Shown here piece by piece: positions 57,768-64,000 of a stretch of 64,000 nucleotides of DNA. The notes under the pieces were generated by a model. It made no database searches, was not told the DNA's origin, and was given only the letters and a program-made list of their open reading frames with translations. The position numbers and the translations under genes were made by a program. Location: positions 388,260 to 452,259 of the forward strand of contig NZ_DGLD01000002.1 in the NCBI RefSeq assembly GCF_002387245.1, written 5' to 3'. Each line of letters opens with the position of its first letter. Position 1 is the first letter of the stretch. Origin of the DNA: Brevundimonas sp. UBA4553. Lineage in GTDB: Bacteria; Pseudomonadota; Alphaproteobacteria; Caulobacterales; Caulobacteraceae.

Positions 57768-59114
57768 ATGACCAACGCCCTGTTCAGCTTCAAAACCCGC
57801 GAGACCCTGTCTGAGCTGCTGAAGCTGGCCTGGCCGGTCGTGCTGGCGCGCCTGGGCATCATGACCATGGGCCTGACCGACGCCATCGTCGTCGGCCACT
57901 ACGCCAGCCGCGAGTTGGCCTTCCACTCCCTGGCCTGGGCGCCGTCCTCGGTCGTCCTGACCACGGCGGTCGGACTGATGATGGGGGTCCAGGTCATGAC
58001 CGCGCGTCTGCTGGGCGAGGGTCGCAAGGACGAGGTCGGCGCGGTGCTGCGTCGCGGAACTGTCTATGCCTTGCAGATCGGCTTCGTCTCCATGATCGCC
58101 CTGATGCTGCTGGGGCCGTTCGGCCTGACGCACATGGGTCTGGAGGACGGGCTGGGCGAGGGCGCTTCGCCGGTGCTTATGGTCTTCGCCCTGTCCATGC
58201 CCGCCTACCTGATCTCGGTGGCGGCGCAGTTCTTCCTTGAGGGCCTGCATCGGCCCAAGGCCGGCATGGTCGCCATGTGGGTGGCCAATGCGGTCAACCT
58301 GGCGCTGAACCTGCTGCTGGTGCCCGACCTTCTGGGGCTCGGCGTGGATGGGGCCATCGCCTCGGCCTGGGCCACCTTCGGCGCCCGCATGGCGCTGGCC
58401 GTCTTCCTGGTCATCTTCATCCTGCGCCTGCCCGAGGCCAAGGCATGGGGCCTGTTCAACAAGCCCAAGCGCGACAAGATCGTCGAGCGTGAGCAGGTCA
58501 AGGTGGGCGTCGGCGCCGGTTCGTCCAACTTCATCGAGGTCGGGGCCTTCGCCGCCATGACCCTGTTCGCCGGTCAGCTGGGCGCGGCCGAAACCGCAAG
58601 CTGGGCCGTCGTCATCAACGTCTCCGCCATTGTCTTCATGGTGCCCATGGGTCTGTCGTCGGCGACGGCGGTTCTGGTGGGCCGCAGCTATGGGGCGGGG
58701 GACCGGGCCGGCGTCATGCGCGGCGGTCTGGCTGGCATCGGCGTGGTGACGGTCCTGGCCTTCATCATCGCCATCGGCTTGTGGCTGACCGCGCCTCTGG
58801 TGGTCAGCGCCTATACGACCGACCCGGCGATCCTGGCCATCGCGGCCCCGGCTCTGGTGCTGGCGACCCTCTTCTTCGTCGCCGACGCCCAGCAGGTGGT
58901 GGCGGCCCAGGCCAACCGCGCGGCAGGCGATGTCGTCTGGCCGACGCTGATGCACCTCTTGTCCTATGGCGTCATCATGATCCCGCTGGGCTGGTGGCTG
59001 GCGCACAGGATCGGCGTGGACGGTCTGGTCTGGTCGGTCATCGTGGCCAGCCTGATCTCGGGCGCCCTGCTGACCGGGCGCTTCGTGCGGATCGCGCGTC
59101 GGCTTCCGGCCTGA
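57768..59114 (+). CDS. MATE family efflux transporter
   Basis: This 448-residue membrane protein has twelve hydrophobic segments in two homologous halves (LLKLAWPVVLARLGIMTMGLTDAIVVGHY and VGAGSSNFIEVGAFAAMTLFAGQLG), as in MATE cation-coupled drug exporters. Substrate unknown. metG follows after about 80 bases. Confidence 0.93.
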   Translation: MTNALFSFKTRETLSELLKLAWPVVLARLGIMTMGLTDAIVVGHYASRELAFHSLAWAPSSVVLTTAVGLMMGVQVMTARLLGEGRKDEVGAVLRRGTVYALQIGFVSMIALMLLGPFGLTHMGLEDGLGEGASPVLMVFALSMPAYLISVAAQFFLEGLHRPKAGMVAMWVANAVNLALNLLLVPDLLGLGVDGAIASAWATFGARMALAVFLVIFILRLPEAKAWGLFNKPKRDKIVEREQVKVGVGAGSSNFIEVGAFAAMTLFAGQLGAAETASWAVVINVSAIVFMVPMGLSSATAVLVGRSYGAGDRAGVMRGGLAGIGVVTVLAFIIAIGLWLTAPLVVSAYTTDPAILAIAAPALVLATLFFVADAQQVVAAQANRAAGDVVWPTLMHLLSYGVIMIPLGWWLAHRIGVDGLVWSVIVASLISGALLTGRFVRIARRLPA

Positions 59115-59192
59115 CGCGAGGCGTGACGGCGGGGTGACGGGAGCCTAACGGCCCTCTATATCCGTCTGCTTCCTCCCGCAGACTGGACGACC

Positions 59193-60902
59193 ATGGCCCG
59201 CATCCTCATTACCTCGGCGCTGCCCTACATCAACGGCATCAAGCACCTTGGGAATCTGGCCGGTTCCATGTTGCCCGCCGACGTATGGGCGCGATTCATG
59301 CGGGGGCGCGGCCATGACGTCCTCTATGTCTGCGCCACCGACGAGCACGGCACCCCGGCCGAGCTGGCCGCCGCCGCCGCCGGTCAGGACGTCCGCACCT
59401 ATTGCGACGAGCAGCATCAGGTCCAGAAGAAGGCCGGCGAGGCCTTCAGCCTGTCGTTCGACGTCTTCGGCCGCAGTTCCAACGAACCGAACCGGCGCCT
59501 GACCCAGCACTTCGCCAAGGTGCTGGAACAGCGCGGCCTGATCGAGGAGCGCGTCGACCGGATGATCTATTCGATCGACGACGCCCGCTTTTTGCCCGAC
59601 CGCTACGTCGAGGGCACCTGCCCGCACTGCGCCTATGAGAAGGCGCGCGGCGACCAGTGCGACAACTGCGGACGCCTGCTGGACCCGACCGATCTGATCA
59701 ATCCGTATTCGGCGGTCTCGGGCAGCCGAAATCTGGAGGTCCGCGACACCCGCCACCTCTATCTGCTGCAAACCAAGGTGGCGGACGAGGTCCGCGCCTG
59801 GGTCGACGCCCGTTCCGAGGGCTGGCAGCCGCTGGCCCGCTCCATCGCCTACAAGCATCTCGACGAGGGCCTGATCGACCGTGGCATCACCCGCGACCTG
59901 AAATGGGGCGTGCCGGTCGTCGGTCCCGACGGCGGGCCGCGTCCGGGCATGGAGGGCAAGGTTTTCTACGTCTGGTTCGACGCCCCCATCGAATACATCG
60001 GCGCGACCGAGGAATGGGCGGAAGCCTCCGGCGGCGACTGGCGCTCGTGGTGGCGTCTGGACGAGGGCGCGGATGACGTCCGCTACGTCCAGTTCATGGG
60101 TAAGGACAATGTCGCCTTCCACACCGTCAGCTTCCCCGCCACCATCCTGGGCTCGGGCGAGCCATGGAAGACGGTCGACCAGCTCAAGGCCTTCAACTGG
60201 CTGAACTGGTACGGCGGCAAGTTCTCGACCAGCATGGGCCGGGGCGTCTTCATGGATCAGGCGCTGGAGCTGCTGCCCGCCGACTACTGGCGCTGGCACC
60301 TGACGGCCTATGGCCCGGAACACTCCGACGCGGCCTTCACCTGGGAGCAGTTCCAGGCGACGACGAACAAGGACCTGGCCGACGTCCTGGGTAACTTCGT
60401 CAACCGCATCGTCAAGTTCACGGAATCCAAGTTCGACGGCGTCGTGCCCGATGGCGGCGAGGCCGGTCCGCTGGAAGCCAAGCTGGCGGCGGATATCAAA
60501 GCCGGTCTGGAAACCTTGACCGCCGAGTTCGAGGCCATGGAGTTCCGCAAGGCGGCTCAGGCCGCCCGCGCCCTCTGGGTGCTGGGTAACGAATACCTGC
60601 AGGAAGCCGCCCCGTGGACGGCGTTGAAGACGGACCGTGACCGCGCCGCCGTCGTGGTCCGCACAGGCCTGTCGCTGGTCGCCCTGTTCGCCCGCATCAC
60701 CGTGCCCTTCATGCCCGGCAGCGCAGAGCGCATCGGCGCTACGGTCGGCGCCAGCGACCTGTCTTGGCCAGAGGCTGAGGCCGACCTGCTGAACCTGGTC
60801 CCCGCAGGACAGACCGTGGCCGCCGCCGCTGTCCTGTTCGCCAAGATCGAAGACGCCCAGGTCGCCGAGTGGACCGAACGCTTCGGCGGCGCCGACGGCT
60901 AA
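59193..60902 (+). CDS. metG: methionyl-tRNA synthetase
   Basis: This 569-residue class I synthetase has the HIGH-type motif NGIKHLGN, a single zinc knuckle (CPHC...CDNC), YVWFDAPIEYIGATEEWAE, FMGKDNVAFHTVSFPA and the KMSKS-loop variant GKFSTSMGRG. The anticodon-binding helices follow. It has no C-terminal dimerisation (EMAP-like) domain. The Phe-Ser-Thr-Ser form of the loop occurs in this MetRS subgroup, so the enzyme should be active. Confidence 0.96.
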   Translation: MARILITSALPYINGIKHLGNLAGSMLPADVWARFMRGRGHDVLYVCATDEHGTPAELAAAAAGQDVRTYCDEQHQVQKKAGEAFSLSFDVFGRSSNEPNRRLTQHFAKVLEQRGLIEERVDRMIYSIDDARFLPDRYVEGTCPHCAYEKARGDQCDNCGRLLDPTDLINPYSAVSGSRNLEVRDTRHLYLLQTKVADEVRAWVDARSEGWQPLARSIAYKHLDEGLIDRGITRDLKWGVPVVGPDGGPRPGMEGKVFYVWFDAPIEYIGATEEWAEASGGDWRSWWRLDEGADDVRYVQFMGKDNVAFHTVSFPATILGSGEPWKTVDQLKAFNWLNWYGGKFSTSMGRGVFMDQALELLPADYWRWHLTAYGPEHSDAAFTWEQFQATTNKDLADVLGNFVNRIVKFTESKFDGVVPDGGEAGPLEAKLAADIKAGLETLTAEFEAMEFRKAAQAARALWVLGNEYLQEAAPWTALKTDRDRAAVVVRTGLSLVALFARITVPFMPGSAERIGATVGASDLSWPEAEADLLNLVPAGQTVAAAAVLFAKIEDAQVAEWTERFGGADG

Positions 60903-60968
60903 GGACGGGCTTGAATCAAGGCGGGAACGGGGCGACCCTCACGAGGAACGCTGTTACGAGGTTCTCCC

Positions 60969-61654
60969 TTGGCTTTGATATCCTTGCTTGCCGCCCTGGC
61001 TCTCCATGCGAGCGGAGGGTCGGACCGGGCTTCTGCTGACTGCGCGCGACCAGCCAACGCGTTCGACGCGTCGATCTGTTCCGAGCCGACGCTGGCGGCG
61101 CTCGAGCAAAGGATGGACGAGCGTTACGTTGCGGCGCTTGCAGCCTTGCCGCCGGCCGCTCGACCGCAGCTCGAGGCCGACCAGAGAATTTTCCTGGAAG
61201 GCAGACGAGGGTGGCGAGAAGCCAGCCATCCTCTGCGCGATCAGCCGCTGGGTCCGGGTTACTGGACGGGCAGGCGGATCGCTTTTCTCGAAGACGTCGC
61301 GTTGGGAGGAGCGGGAGGCTTCAGTGGTTTCTGGCGCAATGCGTCCGGGTTTGTCGTGATCACCGACGAGGGAGATGGCGCAGTGCTCGTCGAGATAGAG
61401 GCCAGCCAGCCCGTTGGCGGACACTGGAAGTGCTATCTGGATCTGACTGCGCGTCCAGAGGGCGGGGTCCTGTCCGTCGTTCTGGATGAAGAGGAAACGG
61501 GTGGGGGCCGATGGAGGCTTCGCGCGGAGGTCGCGGGAGGTGTCTTGACGTTGACCGAGAGCGCCATGTCGAGCCGAGGCGAGGAACGGCCACCGTATTG
61601 CGGGGGGGGGGGGGCGGCTATACGGCCGGAACCTATTTCAGGACCGGCGATTGA
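60969..61654 (+). pseudogene. LprI-like exported protein, frameshifted at a G13 tract
   Basis: From TTG 60969 (GAGG seven bases upstream) a signal peptide leads into an LprI-type domain (CARPANAFDASICSEPTLAALEQRMDERY, QRIFLEGRRGW) and a beta-rich C-terminal part. At 61602-61614 there are 13 consecutive G residues. As written, the frame runs on to 61874, through a terminator and antisense to terC, with a low-quality tail. With one more G (or two fewer) it ends GGYTAGTYFRTGD and a stop at 61652-61654, like the usual end of such domains. So this is a sequencing error, a phase-variable gene or a true pseudogene. The LprI domain is named for inhibition of lysozyme. Confidence 0.75.
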
Positions 61655-61673
61655 GCCAGGCCCAAAGGGGAAA

Positions 61674-61697
61674 GGCCCGGAGCGATCCGGGCCTTTT
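61674..61697. terminator. intrinsic terminator between the LprI-like gene and terC
   Basis: GGCCCGGA (61674-61681) and TCCGGGCC (61686-61693) form a perfect stem with loop GCGA, followed on the forward strand by TTTT. On the reverse strand a weaker TTTCC follows, so it may also serve terC. Confidence 0.85.
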
Positions 61698-61705
61698 GCT
61701 TGCCG

Positions 61706-62554
61706 TCATGGGGCGGGTGGCGCTGACACCGCCGGCGGCGGGGTCCGCTGTTCGCGCGCGCCCGGCAGGCCGGCGGGGGTGGCGTCCCGGCTGCCCGCAC
61801 CGGCATGCTTCATGTGCTTGGCGCGCTCTTCGGCCCCGATCTCGAGGAACCCCGGGGCCGAAGCGTTGAACTGATCGGCGTGGCCGGTGCGCACGATCAC
61901 CGAGCGTCCTCCGTCCCACACCATGTGCAGGGCGACATACAGGACGATGACCAGCCCGATGTAGGCGATCCAGCGGTGGCGGTTGAGCAGCTTGGCGATG
62001 AAGCTGGCGGCCAGACCCATCAGGGCGATCGACAGGATCAGGCCGAAGACCATGATCCAGGGGTGGTCGTGGCTGGCGCCGGCGACAGCCAGCACATTGT
62101 CCAGCGACATGGTCAGGTCGGCGATCATGATCTGGATCAGGGCGGCGCCGAAGGTCTTGCGCTTCAGACCCATTTCCTCGGGGCTGGGGCCGCCGCCATG
62201 CTCGATGGCCATGGCGCGCTCGATCTCCGCCTCGGCTTCGGCCTGATCGTGGGTCGCCTGCTCGCGCAACTCGCGCCACATCTTCCAGCATACCCACAGC
62301 AGCAGGAAGCCGCCCGCCAGCAGCAGGCCGACAATCGCCAGCAGTTGCACGGTGATCAGGGCCAGGCCGATGCGCATGACGACGGCGGCGGCCAGACCGA
62401 TCAGGATGGCCTTGCGGCGCTGTTCGGCGGGCAGGGCGGCGGCGGCCAGGCCCACGGCCACGGCGTTGTCGCCGGCCAGGACCAAGTCGATCATCAGGAC
62501 CTTGCCGAGGGCGGAGGCCTGGCTGAGGACGTGGGGGTCAGAGAAAAATTCCAT
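61706..62554 (-). CDS. TerC family integral membrane protein (YjbE/YkoY type)
   Basis: This 282-residue protein has seven hydrophobic segments and the paired acidic motifs of TerC proteins: LVLAGDNAVAVGLAAA near the start and ADLTMSLDNVLAVAGA in the second half. The family exports or handles metal ions such as Mn2+ beside the Sec machinery. ATG 62554 (MEFFSDP) is preferred, with AAGAGA upstream. The C-terminus is a Pro/Ala-rich tail. Confidence 0.92.
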   Translation of the reverse strand: MEFFSDPHVLSQASALGKVLMIDLVLAGDNAVAVGLAAAALPAEQRRKAILIGLAAAVVMRIGLALITVQLLAIVGLLLAGGFLLLWVCWKMWRELREQATHDQAEAEAEIERAMAIEHGGGPSPEEMGLKRKTFGAALIQIMIADLTMSLDNVLAVAGASHDHPWIMVFGLILSIALMGLAASFIAKLLNRHRWIAYIGLVIVLYVALHMVWDGGRSVIVRTGHADQFNASAPGFLEIGAEERAKHMKHAGAGSRDATPAGLPGAREQRTPPPAVSAPPAP

Positions 62555-62643
62555 CGGCGGTCTCTTAAGCGCCGACTGCGGCTGCGCCAAGACGCCGCAG
62601 CGAACTCCCTCCCGTTGATCGAATCGCAGGGAGGGAGAGCGGT

Positions 62644-63519
62644 TTAGGCCGGGCGCTGAGCGCGGGCGGCCTCATACAGGGCGATGGCCGCCGCGTTGGA
62701 CACGTTCAGGCTTTCGAACCCGCCGGGCATGGGGATCTTGGCCATGACGTCACAGTGCTCGGCCACCAGGCGTCGCACGCCGTCGCCTTCCGAACCCATG
62801 ACCAGGACCGTCGGGCGCGAATCCAGGGCCTGTTCCAGCGTCTGTTCGGCCGCGCCGTCCAGGCCGACGGCGCGCCAGCCCAGATCAGCCAGCTTCTCGA
62901 GCGCACGGCTCAGGTTGGTGACGCGCGCGCACGGCAGGCGTTCGGTCGCGCCGGCCGCAGCCTTGGCCAGGGCGCCGGCCAGGGCGGGGGAGTGCCGGTC
63001 CTGCACCACGATGCCCTTGGCGCCGAAGGCCAGGGCCGAACGGAAGATGGCGCCGACGTTCTGCGTGTCGGTCAGCTGATCCAGCATGACGATGACGCCG
63101 CTGGGATCCTCGGCGATGTCTTCCAGCGAGACGCCTTCCAGAGGCTGCACCTTGAAGACCATGCCCTGGTGAACGGCGCCGGCGGGCAGCAAGCGGGCGA
63201 GGGCGGTCGAATCGATCACCTCGATTCGGTGGCCGTTCGCCAGATTTTCCCGTTCGATTTCAGCGGCCCGATCCTCTGTGACCATCAAACGGCCCATGCC
63301 GCGACGGGCCGGATTGGCTAGGGCGGCAAGAACCGGATGTCGCCCCCAGACAAAATTATCCGCTTCGGCCTTGCCGCGCGGGCCTTTCGGGGCTGAATCC
63401 CCCCCGGAACGGCCTGTAGGCGTGGGGGACCAGCCCTTCTCGGGCCGGCTTTCCACGCGCTTGTGAAAAGATTGCTTTTTACCGGGTTTCCGGTCGTTGC
63501 GTTCTGAAAATGACGACAC
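62644..63519 (-). CDS. rlmB: 23S rRNA 2'-O-methyltransferase RlmB (TrmH family)
   Basis: This 291-residue SPOUT methyltransferase has a basic unstructured N-terminus, the substrate-binding domain (FVWGRHPVLAALANP) and three knot motifs: LDQLTDTQNVGAIFRSALAFG, VMGSEGDGVRRL and IPMPGGFESLNVSNAAAIALYE. RlmB methylates G2251 of 23S rRNA in E. coli. A few family members act on tRNA, so rRNA specificity is likely rather than certain. Confidence 0.9.
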   Translation of the reverse strand: MSSFSERNDRKPGKKQSFHKRVESRPEKGWSPTPTGRSGGDSAPKGPRGKAEADNFVWGRHPVLAALANPARRGMGRLMVTEDRAAEIERENLANGHRIEVIDSTALARLLPAGAVHQGMVFKVQPLEGVSLEDIAEDPSGVIVMLDQLTDTQNVGAIFRSALAFGAKGIVVQDRHSPALAGALAKAAAGATERLPCARVTNLSRALEKLADLGWRAVGLDGAAEQTLEQALDSRPTVLVMGSEGDGVRRLVAEHCDVMAKIPMPGGFESLNVSNAAAIALYEAARAQRPA

Positions 63520-63666
63520 TATAAGACGGCCTCCGATTTGGGCCCTAGGGCTTCGGGTCAGGCGCTTCCTCTATTACAGGCGTCGCCGGACACGAAGGCT
63601 TTCGCGACAAAAATGATCGAAAGATCGTGATGTTGCGTATCCAGACCGGTTTTGAAAATGCGCGCT

Positions 63667-63750
63667 GGGGGAATGTCCCGAGTGGCAAAGGGGGGGGACT
63701 GTAAATCCCCTGCGTAAGCTTCGAAGGTTCGAGTCCTTCTTCCCCCACCA
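63667..63750 (+). tRNA. tRNA-Tyr (GTA)
   Basis: This is an 84-base class II tRNA with acceptor GGGGGAA/TTCCCCC, discriminator A and encoded CCA. The loop CTGTAAA gives anticodon GTA, and a long variable arm fits tyrosine. It heads a tRNA-Tyr / tRNA-Gly / tuf cluster. Confidence 0.97.
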
Positions 63751-63845
63751 CGCGCATTTTTCAGGATCGAGAGGGCGGGACCCCAAAAAGGAATCGGGTG
63801 CGGAAACGCCAGCCTCTCACCGGGTTGGGGCAACGCATTCTTCGC

Positions 63846-63919
63846 GCGGGTATAGCACAATGGTAGTGCAGCAGCCTTCCAAGCTGAGGATGTCGGTTCG
63901 ATCCCGTCTACCCGCTCCA
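63846..63919 (+). tRNA. tRNA-Gly (TCC)
   Basis: This is a 74-base tRNA with acceptor GCGGGTA/TACCCGC, discriminator T and encoded CCA. The loop CTTCCAA gives anticodon TCC. It lies 60 bases before tuf. Confidence 0.97.
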
Positions 63920-63979
63920 GATTTTTGAACTGAGCAGAAGCGCCCCTCCGCTTTGGACCCGGGCCACAGGAGTTTGGCC

Positions 63980-64000
63980 ATGGCCAAGGAAAAGTTCGAA
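63980..64000 (+). CDS. tuf: elongation factor Tu, first seven codons
   Basis: ATG 63980 opens MAKEKFE, the standard start of alphaproteobacterial EF-Tu, preceded by CAGGAG seven bases upstream. The gene continues beyond the window. The tRNA-Tyr and tRNA-Gly genes directly before it are the usual neighbours of a tuf gene. Confidence 0.85.

Noticed and set aside
60221..60250. Degenerate KMSKS loop as a sign of a dead metG
   Set aside because: The KFSTS form is found in functional MetRS of this subgroup as I recall, and all other motifs are intact.

Overview
The window is a high-GC alphaproteobacterial chromosome segment, most likely from Caulobacterales and probably Brevundimonas. The signs are: adjacent flbT-flaF; the murA / DUF2948 / UPF0262 / infA / maf / RNase G / yacG / tRNA-Phe block; abundant TonB-dependent transport; a tRNA-His of the alphaproteobacterial type; and strong third-position GC in all genes. 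I see no prophage, insertion sequence or CRISPR array.

Region 1-21.4 kb is an accessory catabolic island. It holds two TonB-dependent receptors, three exported hydrolases (a divergent gamma-glutamyltransferase-like Ntn hydrolase, a zinc metalloprotease, and a Tat-exported NylC/DmpA-type Ntn hydrolase), and an oligopeptide-type ABC importer whose binding protein is fused to a permease. An omega-amino acid (beta-alanine):pyruvate aminotransferase follows, then a tight five-gene operon: aldehyde dehydrogenase, SDR, LeuB-like beta-decarboxylating dehydrogenase, M20 amidohydrolase and an XRE-cupin regulator. The four enzymes of that operon match, step for step, the biochemically described bacterial breakdown of pantothenate (pantothenase, pantoate 4-dehydrogenase, aldopantoate dehydrogenase, 3,3-dimethylmalate dehydrogenase), and the aminotransferase fits the beta-alanine half. 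This is inference, but it is the most interesting hypothesis in the window. A GAGCAA-type motif recurs in front of the GGT-like gene and the second receptor gene and may be the operator.

Region 21.5-33 kb is mixed housekeeping: tRNA-Ser, a NadQ-like Nudix regulator, an HD hydrolase, a MoxR ATPase, flbT-flaF, a small peptide-coding transcript with its own terminator, ExoD, isovaleryl-CoA dehydrogenase, a GH24 lysozyme-like membrane protein, MgtE, tRNA-Leu and a lone FliN-like protein. Region 32.5-41 kb has LipB, a DUF805 protein, a degenerate S41-like protein, MsrB, DedA, a large beta-propeller amidohydrolase and tRNA-Thr. Region 41-46 kb is the murA-to-yacG core block ending in tRNA-Phe.

Region 46-49 kb encodes the ExbB-ExbD-TonB energiser that would power the receptors of the first region, then an M48 lipoprotein protease and tRNA-His. 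Region 49.4-57.2 kb has a Tam-like methyltransferase, a cyclic-nucleotide-domain patatin and the leucine/isovalerate genes liuB, liuC and liuD. With the isovaleryl-CoA dehydrogenase 23 kb away these cover isovaleryl-CoA to HMG-CoA. The last 7 kb carries DUF1489, a MATE exporter, metG, an LprI-like gene frameshifted at a 13-G tract, TerC, a 23S rRNA methyltransferase, tRNA-Tyr, tRNA-Gly and the first seven codons of tuf.
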